A stretch of DNA of 64,000 nucleotides from Hirundichthys speculiger (taxonomy: Eukaryota; Chordata; Actinopteri; Beloniformes; Exocoetidae), in the NCBI GenBank assembly GCA_018398805.1, contig JAGFBZ010001584.1:1411776-1475775 (forward strand), written 5' to 3'. Within the stretch, counting starts at the first letter, position 1. Each line of letters opens with the position of its first letter. The position numbers were made by a program, and so were the translations under genes. Shown one piece after another: positions 54,579 through 64,000 of this stretch. The notes under the pieces were generated by a model, which was not told where the DNA came from, did no database searches, and was given only the letters and a program-made list of their open reading frames with translations.

Positions 54579-57315
54579 CATTACCACATGTTGTTAAAAG
54601 ATTTCAGCATTTCAGTAGTAGAATGATCCCGGCGGCCTCGTGTTTGCTGCAGATGCACAGTCGTGGACTGATGAGAATCACCCGACTGCATTTCTTCTGC
54701 GTAGGCTCGCCTCGAGAAGAACAATGGCTCTGTTCTTGTGTGCCTTGCTCAGGCGTGGCATTATGCAGACATGTGAAAAAGATTACATATTGTGGTTGTT
54801 TGATAGTCCTGCGCCACACAAATGTTTTAGACGTGGTCAAAGGGTCTGTCAGTCCACTTTAGGAGCGAGTGCATCTCGGGACAAAATCGTGATTTTGTTT
54901 TTCCTTTTTTTTTTCTGCTGTAATTCAGTTTAGTGGAACGGATGGAATTTATTCAGCTTCCTTTCGGAGAAAAGAAAAGAAAGATCAAGTATTAAAGACT
55001 GTAAACAAATCATTCTCAGATTTGCAAAAAAAAAAAAAAAAAGTGTTGTGTTTTTATATTCTCTGAGTACAGAAGGAGCCTGGAGGGGGTGGGGGGGGGG
55101 GGGGGTGTGCTCTAGAATATCTCCTTCCTCATTTATTAATAAAGAACAAATGATAGGATTCTGTGCACCAGCAGCCTTGCAGCGTAACAGAACATTGTGT
55201 TGGAGAATAAACCCAACGTTTTAACTTTGTAACTGAAAGGAAAGAAAATGTCTGCTTTTTAAAACCTGTTTCATTAATATGCCTAATTATCTGCAACCTT
55301 TCCTTCACCTTCAGACATTCTCCAGGAGGCGAGTCCGCAAATCATACAAACGCTTTCGTTGAAATCCTCAGAATCTCCGTCAGGAAATCTTAGTTTTTCT
55401 TCTTCTGTAAAAAAAAAAAGGCAGAAGAAGTTTGCTCGGTCATCACAGATGACGCTGCAAAAATGTTCTCACCGTAAAGACAACTGTTCTGTTTTAAGAT
55501 GACTCATCAGTGGCTGTTTGGACTGAAAAGATTTCAAATACTTATTTAAACCTGTTTCCCCCATAAATGAGCTGACGAGGTCCTAACATAGAAGACATGA
55601 GCTGATATCCCACCACTAATTTCACTTGAATCTCAAGCAACTTTGGGTAAAAAATTAATTTTGTGCAGTTTCATGTCTCCTTCCTGAGTGTGTGAGCGTA
55701 CGTTTTCTCACTATTCTGTGCCACTGCATGTTAAATATAAATGTGAAAGGACAGCGTTTGTATCGTCACAGCAACGGGAGGTTGATGCAGTCGTATATTC
55801 ATCATTATTCTGCCTTTGTCTCGGTTCTGTCGGGGATTGGATGACCGGCCCGTTGGTGTTTTCAGGGCTGAACCGGTGACTTTGTCCTGTACGATCTAAG
55901 GTCGCTGCACAGCCAGTTACCTTTACTCACTAATGCGGTTTCTGAACGACCCGTTCTGCTACTCGAGCTCCTCTGCAGAGCTTGAAACCCAGTTTAGCGA
56001 TATATTAACATACACTGGAGCACATTAGAAGTCTTTTATAAACAGCAAAACTTTCATGCTACGTCAGAGATGAAACTCACATTTTTCCTTCTCTCCAGGG
56101 GGCAATTAAATTTTAATCATTAAACAAATGAAAAATCAAGAGTATTTTGTGGGAAATGGTGCAGGTTTAAGATTCAGCCCCCGAGTGTCACGTTGGCTGT
56201 ACTTGCTTTTTGCAAACATGGTTTTGCCAGTTGGTGAATCTTTTTTTTTTTATTCTTGTGAAGAGTACCATGGTTACCGTTTCATAGCTGCGTCCCTCTC
56301 GTGTGTCTTTTCTCATCTCTGCCACGGCAGATTAGGTGGAACGCGTGATAAACTGCTGAGCTGTATGAAAAATAAATGAACTTCATCAACAAATCGAATA
56401 TTGTGCACCGCAGTAGCAGCGAGTGGTGAAGAGAAGACAGAATGAAGGGAGAGACGGGAACCACAAGGTGGAAAAACAGGGTCAGCTCCAGTTTATATAA
56501 CGCTCGCTGTCGGCCTGAGCGCTTGCACCAGCAGAGGGCTGGCCTCACTCATATCATATGCATCAGCTACACACACACCACCTAAATGTTCTGTCCTAGA
56601 ATAAGAACATACACTCAAGAGGAACAAGAGGCACATCTTGGTTAATCTTTCCTCCCATCTGTTGATGCTCTCGGGCCATGGACCAGGACCGTTTTTAGGG
56701 CTGGCTGTCCAGCCTGAAGGCAGGTAGATGGAGTCCTAATGTGTGTTCTGGAGGAAAACGGCTGCGCCGTCCTCCTGCTAACAGCCCGCTCCTGCGGGAG
56801 GTAGTCCCTTAGAGCAAATGACAATAACACAACATGATTGTTCACTTTGGCCCTGAATAGCTCGTGTTCAATCAGCCCATTAGTGTATTCATGCTCTCGT
56901 TACAAACCCTCTGCTTCACAGAGTCCTTGTGCATTTTTTGAAAGGGGGCTGAGTCGATCACGTGATTTGTCATTTTAAGGGTAGTTTATGTAGCTGGTTT
57001 GAAGCTGAAGCCTTTTTTTCTTTTTTAGGTGAAGTTGCATATGCTTTGCTCATCTTCTGTTTTCATTTTAAATCCCTAGCTCTTCTTTTTGTGACCACAA
57101 TCACGAAGAGAGACTTTTTCTACTCCTTCTTTGAATATGACTAAGCGCTCTCTATATATAAGCAGCTACATTTCCTCTTTGTCACTCCATTCATGGCTGT
57201 TGCCATGAGCAAAATGACCTCTTGACCAGGATCGTCTCCGTCAGACTTATTTCCTTGCTTTAATAAACCAGATGGCTCAAATCCATGATGAATAATCTAC
57301 GTATGTGTTTTTCAG
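54579..57315. other. tiam1 upstream region
   Basis: No coding gene is supported. It contains a G run (55091-55105) and a TATA-like CTATATATA near 57153. Since the first recognised tiam1 exon at 57316 begins with an acceptor, a more distal noncoding exon and promoter must exist here or further upstream. Confidence 0.45.
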
Positions 57316-57403
57316 GGGTTTGCTGATGATCCCGGCAGCCGGAGGCTCAAACCGTCTGAAAGTCTAGTGACAAAATGTTTAAAGAATTATTACGACCTTG
57401 GAG
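57316..57403 (+). other. tiam1 5'UTR exon with two short upstream ORFs
   Basis: This 88-nt exon lies between a good acceptor (GTTTTTCAG at 57307-57315) and a strong donor (GAG|GTAAGC). It contains an upstream ORF of 13 codons (57326-57367, stop TAG). A second ORF starts at 57375, crosses the splice junction and stops at 57517-57519, three bases before the tiam1 ATG and in the same frame. Confidence 0.7.
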
Positions 57404-57522
57404 GTAAGCCAACGCTTACACTATTTTGTTCTCAGCATGTCTGTTAAAATAAATAAATTATATTCACAACATTTTCAAGTCCGTCTTAACTGCATATGCT
57501 TTTCTCATTCAGGCTCTGAATC

Positions 57523-60500
57523 ATGGGAAATGCTGAGAGCCAGAACAGGGACCATGTCCTCTACAGCAATGGACGTGGGTATTTGTCACGTAAGCACATG
57601 TCTCGGTCTCTTCGGATCTCCAATAAACAGTCCAGACGCTCTCGCCATGCTTCATCTGGAAAAATAGAGCACAGGAACTCTGAGACGAGCACACGCTCGA
57701 GCAGCACCCCTAGCATCCCACAGTCTGTTGCTGACAATGGCTTGGAGCCCTTCAATGAGACAAGTATCCTCCCAGACTTTGGAAGCCCCATTTGGGTGGA
57801 TCGCGTGGCCATGAGTCTTCGGCCGGTGTCCTTTCACAACGACCTGACCAATCCTTCGGTGCAGATTAATACCATGCACATAACACTGCCCGGTCCCACC
57901 GCAGAGGAGGTGCAGGACGACGACGTCTACGCAAGCGAGGTGAAATACCTCCAGAAGACCCTGGACTGCTCCAAAGAGACTGTGAGCTTCAAAAAGAGAT
58001 CTAAATCTGCAGACATGTGGCGAGACGATAGCCTCGAGTTCTCCCTGTCCGACGTCAGTCAGGACCATTTGACCAGCACCGAGGAAATCATCGACATCGC
58101 CAACGAGAGAGAGACTTTACTGACTGCGAAGGCCACCTGCCGTCCATCCCCACAGAGTCCTCTGACAGGGCAAACTCCCTGGATGAGCTGTACAGCAACG
58201 TGAGTCCAGCCCGCAGACAGCCTCACGGCCGCTACGCCAAGTGGCACAACACCAGCAGGTCAATCAGGGAGGGTGAGGACGAAAAGATGCTGTCCCCGTC
58301 GGAGGAGGACGGGAACACCTACGGTGCATACACCCTTCCCTGCAGACGCTCCCACTGCCTGTCTGAAGGCCTGAGCAGCAACCAGGCCACCATGTGTGCT
58401 AGTATGCAGGGCAGGGGCGGGCCAGACTATACAGGTAAAGTTTCTAACCATCTCAGGGTTGGTCCCAGTCTGTTTGAAGACGTGGCGCAGATGATAGAAA
58501 ATTGAAATTAAAGTGGATATAAAAACAAAGAAACTGATGTCCATTTGATGATATCTCTCAGATAAGAAACTGTCAGGTACCCCAGTCTGTTAAAGATCCG
58601 TTGTGACTATTTATTTATTTTTTTGGATAGAATATAAAAAGCTTTGCAGAATCTCAGCGTCGACAGCGACGACTCGTATCATGATCTGTTTTTCTCCTCT
58701 GACCTTCATGGCTCCGGAGCCAGTCCTTTACTGCATTCAGCTCACAAATTATAAGCTCCTGAGACTAACCGCCAGAAGAAAGGCGCAATGTTTTTGTTTG
58801 TGTCCCGGTGATGAAACTTTTGTTTTTCCCGACAGAAGAGTCTGCAGCGACGGGAGGGGCCGAGCACAACTCAAAGTCACTCTGGCTCAGAAATGCCCCG
58901 GGCTTTTGTTATGATAATGAGGGAGGGCTTGTGGAAAAGTGTAACAGTAAAAACGTGTGTGGTGGCCCTGTCACGACGGGGCACCGTCAACCTTGGTGAA
59001 TGGAGCTCTGGAGCGCATGATTGGGTCACGTGACAGATGGAGATACCGAGCCCAGTGTAGCCCCCTTCATCTCCCAGGAGCCTTTGGCCATGTGGGGAGG
59101 AGAGGGCAGACCCGGTGGTGCCACAGGGAGGGCAGGCTGGACTCAAACAGCAGCAGAAGCTCCGAATTAAGCAACCTGCAGGCTTTTAGGCCTGAACTGT
59201 CTAATTTTCTAAAATTTTTTTTGCTATTTGTCCTGTATTTGCAAAGAAATGCTTCGCTGTCGTCCACGGTAGCCGTTGTTGACTGTCTTCGCCTCTCTCT
59301 GGCGGGGGAGACATGGTTGCCGTGCCATCTCACCTGTTTTGTGCCTCTGCCGCCATCCAGGATGTCACAGCCGGCGAGGGCAGCGAATATGACGACAGTG
59401 GAATCGACGGGGCGATGGTGGAGGCAGACCACCAGTCCAGACGCTACAAGACCATGTCGGCCTCCTTCTCCGTGTGCTCGATGCACGGCAGGAGCATGTT
59501 CGCCGGGAGCGACAGCGGCAGCAGCGGCGGCGGCGGGGCCAGTGAGTGTGCGCAGGGCGTGTACGAGAACTTTCGCCAGGAGCTGGAAATGAGCTCCTGC
59601 CAGACGGAGAGCTTGGAGGAGGCGGGCTCCGCCCTGAGTGACGAGCAGAGCACCATGAGCTCCGCCTACCAGTCTGACCTTCTGCTCAGCGTCGTGCAGG
59701 GGATGGTGCGCAAAGCCGGCAGGCTCGCCGTCAAGAACTTCCTCGTGCATAAGAAGAACAAGAAAGTGGAGTCGGCCACAAGACGCAAGTGGAAAGAGTT
59801 ACTGGGTTTCCCTGAAAGGTGTGTCATATCCTCCGTGCGGATATTATTGCACAACATTTAATTTAGTAACCCTGACATCATTTTACTTTAACAAATCAGA
59901 ATTAAAATGATAATCATAAAGCCTCTCTCTGATGAGTCAGCTGTGCTGCACTTCTTAATCTTGGCCACTGGAGAGCAGAATGAAATTACTTCAGAGGATC
60001 TGGGTTTATAAAAAAAAAAAATAATTATCAACAGTGTCTCTATCATTGTTCCCCTGGGACGGAGGCCAGGAAGTGTCTGTGATGAAAAGTAATAGATTGT
60101 TTTGGCTTTCCAGGATGCACTCTTTTCTTCTATGAGACTGATGGCCGCTCAGGGATCGACAACAACAGTATTCCCAAACATGCCATATGGGTGGAGAACA
60201 GCATCGTCCAGGCCGTGCCGGAGCATCCCAAAAAAAGACTTTGTGTTCTGTCTCAGCAACTTCCCTGGGAGATGCATTTCTGTTCCAGGTAAGAAAATAC
60301 TTCGGGTCATGCTTTAATGAAGCAAGTCCAATATACACAGGATATATTTGAGTCATTCGACTTCAAAAATAAAAGCTAAGATATATAGCTCTTATATGAA
60401 GTCTTATTTGTGTTATTAATAAATTTTCATTTAAGCAAATTCTGCAGTCTCCATTATACCCTTGCTCTTGTTTCACTGAGCACATGCTTGTCCTTGAGTC

Positions 60501-63117
60501 CGTTGCATTAGATACATGCCTGGAAACAATATTCCACACACTTTGTGTTATTCCAAGAAGACGACATGGACGGTGGTTGGCCTGTTGGTCACGTATGAGT
60601 CTAACCTCTGTACGGGGCAGGCCCAGGCCAAGAAGATAACTGTGAACTGTTTCCTAGGAATGAGGCTCACTCTTTTTTTTCATATTGCACAATATTTTAC
60701 TGGCTGTAAGTCTTTTCAATCACACAAAGCTCCCTTTGTATCTCTTTTTTTTTCCCATGTGGAAGGCGACTACCCTTTTAATCACTCTTCTACATTAGAT
60801 CTAAATTCGGCTTTAGATATAGTACACTGGGTGTTTGTGTTAAATACTGGTTCTTAGTAACACAAATGACGGTTATCTTCAGTTCCATGTAAACGTTCAG
60901 TACCTACCTACCTACAGCTACTGAGACTGTGTGCAGTCTTAAATCAGGTTTTGTGAGGTTCAGAGCAATATAAAGGGAACAGCTCAAGATACTGATTTAT
61001 TTGTGTTTTCCCTTTTTAATTACAAGTAGATTCATATATCTTTGATTTTTCTTAATTATACTAAGCCAGCGTGTTTGTGTATGCATATGACATGACAGTA
61101 ATTAAAGATCTGCTATTGCTATAAGCTCTCCCTATAGGCTCATTTCAGAAATACCTTTTTTCCACCAACATGCAGCTGGTTCTGTTCTGGTTCATGCAAT
61201 TAACTTTGAACCATTTTGATCATTGTGACCAAAAATACAGAGACCCAGAGCCGAAAGAAGCAGCTTCACCTGCACTTATTCTAGGATGACATGGGAGTGT
61301 CATATTTTACAAGCTGGAAAGAGGAAGGACAATACCCTGTGTTGTGCTCCTTTGAAATCTTGAACGTTGAGGATCGCCTGTCCCGTTGTCATGTTAAACC
61401 TTTGCTTTTCGTCCCCCGTGCAGACCTGCAGCCAGACAGAGCTGGAGAACTGGATCACAGCCATACACTCAGCATGCGCTACTGCCATCGCCCGCCAGCA
61501 TCACAGAGAAGATACCGTTCGGCTGCTTCGCTCCGAAATCAAGAAGCTGGAGCAGAAGATCGACATGGACGAGAAGATGAAGAAGATGGGAGACATGCAG
61601 CTGTCGGCTGTCACTGACACCAAGAAGAGGAAGACGATCCTGGATCAAGTAGGTTTTTTTTACCTGCCTGCTTCCTAATAAAGAAAAAAACGGGTCAAGC
61701 AACTTCCTGAAACTGCACTTGATATATATTCTTGTTTTACATTTTCAAGTGTTCATGACGGTGCACAATATGTGGTTTAAAAAAAAAAAAATATATATTT
61801 AAAATCAGAAGTCAAATTATAACTCCCTTCTTTTGAAAGCACCATGCATTTATTAAGAATCTTTGTTTTTAGTTTCTTGTTTGTCTTCATCTCTGGGAAA
61901 CCAAAGTGTCCCCAGACAGCTGAACTGGTTTGACATTTCTGTCACCTTGGCTCATACTGGACTAAACGTGACAACATCTGGCCAGTAGTGAGTTCAGGCT
62001 TTTAGGAAGGGCAAACACTGCACAGATTTAAAGAAGAAAGAGAAAAAGAAAAAAATGGCTTTATCTTATCTGGTTTTTATAATATTTTGAAGCCAAAATG
62101 ATGTAAAATATCGTGTCATTCTGATAAAGGAATTACAATCTGGTTTTGTCTTTTATTTAGTAGAGCACAAGAAGACTCATAGAGTCGTGTACGTACATGT
62201 GAGCTCTTGCTATATGTGTTTAATTACACATAAATGAGTATTTCATTATCAGTATCCTTAATGGGTTTAATGGAAAAAAAAACGACATCGAGCTGTATTA
62301 GTGAAAAAAGTGAAAGTTTCTCTGGTATCTTTCCAAGATTGATGCTCCCCCTTTTGAACATAATATGCTGTTGGCACTTGTCGAAATACCTCTTTTTTTT
62401 CCTCAATTAACTACAAACTTAATTTGGTCTTTAATAGTTCTGTTTATGGAGAGGAGAGATCAAATGGGCTTTGTTTGGTCGGTTAGGTAGTGCCTGGCTG
62501 AAGCTGAAGCTGTTCTGTTTGGCAGTGTCAGGTTTCAGTTTTTGCAGAGCTGAATGGATGTAAGACTGCTCCTTTGAAAGCTGAAACGCTCCCATCCTCT
62601 ATCTGCCAGAGGAATGTGCAGTATTGTTTCTTCATCTCGGAGCTACTTGGCAGCCAAACAGAGCCTTCCGCCACTGCGATGACCGCCTCTTCCAAACAGC
62701 AGATCAGTACCGTGACTGGGAGGGGACGGCCCAGTAATCACCATGTCCTGCTCTACTGCCCCAGTAAACATCCAACCACTAGGCAAAGAGAGCAGATTGG
62801 CAGCACTTTGAGGAGAAACTGCCAACGGAGCGTCTGGGGAGGAGAGGAGATGCTCCAACTGCAGATCCATCTTGATCTGACCTTGATAAACAATTAAGTG
62901 GATGTGTCGTTGTGTCTCCCTCACCCTGCAGATCTTCTTGTGGGAGCAGAACCTGGAGCAGTTTCACATGGATCTGTTTCGCTTCAGGTGCTACCTGGCC
63001 AGTTTGCAAGGAGGAGAGCTGCCCAACCCCAAACGCCTCCTGGCCTTTGCCTCTCGTCCCACCAAGCTGGCGATGGGCCGACTGGGGATATTCTCAGTCT
63101 CTTCCTTTCATGCACTG
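57523..63117 (+). CDS. tiam1: TIAM1 Rac guanine-nucleotide exchange factor, N-terminal part (runs off the window)
   Basis: Activates Rac1 at membranes and junctions. Visible coding exons: 57513-58434 (ATG 57523, strong context, N-myristoylation-type start MGNAESQ), 59361-59818, 60114-60288, 61424-61648, 62932-63117. Recognisable pieces are [74 protein letters not shown] and [13 protein letters not shown]. The N-terminal PH domain then follows ([20 protein letters not shown]), with the coiled-coil/Ex region ([23 protein letters not shown]-type [27 protein letters not shown]). About 650 of roughly 1,600 residues are present; the RBD, PDZ and DH-PH lie beyond. Five insertion-type indels break the frame: one GA unit at 58105-58114, one G in 58413-58421, one base in 59791-59800, one A in 60230-60236 and one T at 60261-60262. 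Removing them restores all phases. Either consensus errors or a decaying duplicate. Confidence 0.95.
58435..59360 (+). other. tiam1 intron 1 (after first coding exon)
   Basis: An open frame at 58842-58999 begins after an AG acceptor-like site. It lacks similarity to TIAM1 and a convincing donor, so it is not called an exon. Confidence 0.5.
60289..61423 (+). other. tiam1 intron splitting the PH domain
   Basis: No exon, RNA gene or named repeat was recognised in this 1.1-kb intron. Confidence 0.5.
61649..62931 (+). other. tiam1 intron after the TILDQ exon
   Basis: This is a 1.3-kb intron, T-rich, with nothing further supported. Confidence 0.5.
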
Positions 63118-64000
63118 GTAGTTATCCTCTTTTGATTCCTCATGCATGCTATTTGACTTTTTATTTTTGCATTTCGGTGGCACCCTCATGAATGTGACTT
63201 AAAAATGATGAATATTTTTTTCTTTTTTTGTCTGCATTGACATTAATGGTTAGTGACATCATCTGGCAAAACCATCTAGTGTGTATATGCAATCTGATCT
63301 TGTAGCAGATTTGTGCTAATGTGAAGGGTGAGCGTGTCCTTCCCCAGTCCTCTCTGGCAGTAAATTCTAATATCTTTATTAATATCTAAATCCTGATACC
63401 GTCAGAAATGACTAAAAATCCACCAGCAGTGAGACATTTAAAGACAAGACAGTTAAAGAGACAAATATAAATACACACACTCACAAATGCTTAAGCTTAT
63501 TCATATATGGTCATATAGCACGCACATACAAATGTATACACATATTCGCGCATGTACGCACGTCTCCACACATGTGCCTATAAATACACCTATACATGCA
63601 CACGTGCACGCACATGTCCATGCCCATATACACTCACCTGTGCTTGCACATAGAGACACCTTAACACATGCAGACATATATGTAAATAATATAATTATAA
63701 TTACCCATTTGTACATTTTTACAACTTGATCATCTATACCATGAAGCAACATGTAATATATATTATAAAAGATGGACAATTTTTATTCTTAGCAATGTTT
63801 GTGTTCGAATACAAATATGCTTTTATACACCTAAATACAGAAGTTTATGAAAAAAGTACATATGTATTCATAATTCAACATTACTAACTGTCGGGGGTTC
63901 AAACGTATAACCTTTTAGTTCTAAGATGAACTGGACTGACCTTCTGTTTGAATTTAAGTTTCTTGAATTGAAATTGTTGCAACATCAATGCATCTCCTTT
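63118..64000 (+). other. tiam1 intron at the window edge
   Basis: The next TIAM1 exon was not found before the window ends. A CA/CG-rich alternating purine-pyrimidine stretch (about 63470-63670) lies here. Confidence 0.55.

Noticed and set aside
57153..57163. TATA-like element as the tiam1 promoter
   Set aside because: The first recognised downstream exon begins with a splice acceptor, so this motif is not placed at a transcription start.
58603..59146. Open frames inside the tiam1 intron 58435-59360, including a frame after an AG at 58841
   Set aside because: There is no similarity to TIAM1 and no convincing donor. Correcting one G in 58413-58421 already joins exon 58434 to 59361 in phase.
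59067..59750. Long minus-strand open frame opposite the second tiam1 coding exon
   Set aside because: It is the antisense shadow of a GC-rich exon; codon conservation belongs to the plus strand.
63470..63680. ACAC/CACG-rich stretch as a regulatory array or CRISPR-like repeat
   Set aside because: It is irregular alternating low-complexity DNA without repeat-spacer structure.

Overview
The window is a gene-rich piece of a teleost fish nuclear genome. The evidence is split vertebrate genes with GT-AG introns, compact fish-sized introns, and fish-typical repeats (Tc1/mariner elements, hAT miniature elements with 8-bp target duplications, a tRNA-like SINE, non-LTR retrotransposon pieces, a PIF/Harbinger remnant, long G/C homopolymers). 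The species cannot be named from this sequence. I saw no new multi-gene system, CRISPR array or operon.

Five protein-coding genes alternate in orientation. (1) rbm25 (+, coding 1799-11874, 16 coding exons) is a splicing regulator with RRM, RE/RD-rich and PWI regions. (2) eif2s1 (-, 15985-13337, 7 coding exons) is translation initiation factor eIF2 alpha. It lies tail-to-tail with rbm25, with poly(A) signals about 240 bp apart. (3) atp6v1d (+, 17920-20651, 9 coding exons) is V-ATPase subunit D. It is head-to-head with eif2s1 across a shared CpG-containing promoter carrying an NRF1 palindrome and a CLEAR-like E-box. (4) pals1/mpp5 (-, 42295-22387, 13 coding exons) is a polarity scaffold, tail-to-tail with atp6v1d. 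(5) tiam1 (+, from a 5'UTR exon at 57316, coding 57523 to beyond the window) is a Rac exchange factor. Only its N-terminal part, through the PH and adjoining coiled-coil/Ex region, is present.

Transposons lie mainly in the large pals1 intron at 31202-40041 and in the 15-kb pals1-tiam1 intergenic region. Several are nested, so their order of insertion can be read directly.

The most important practical observation is seven apparent insertion-type indels in conserved exons: one in rbm25, one in eif2s1 and five in tiam1. Each breaks the frame, and removing one base or one GA unit restores the family sequence. The genes involved are essential or strongly conserved, and the splice sites and surrounding codons are intact. 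Uncorrected consensus errors in a long-read assembly are therefore more likely than real lesions, although the cluster in tiam1 leaves open decay of a duplicated copy. Other points of interest are two upstream ORFs in the tiam1 leader, a near-perfect hairpin in an rbm25 intron, and a 47-bp SINE fragment with a 13-bp target duplication.
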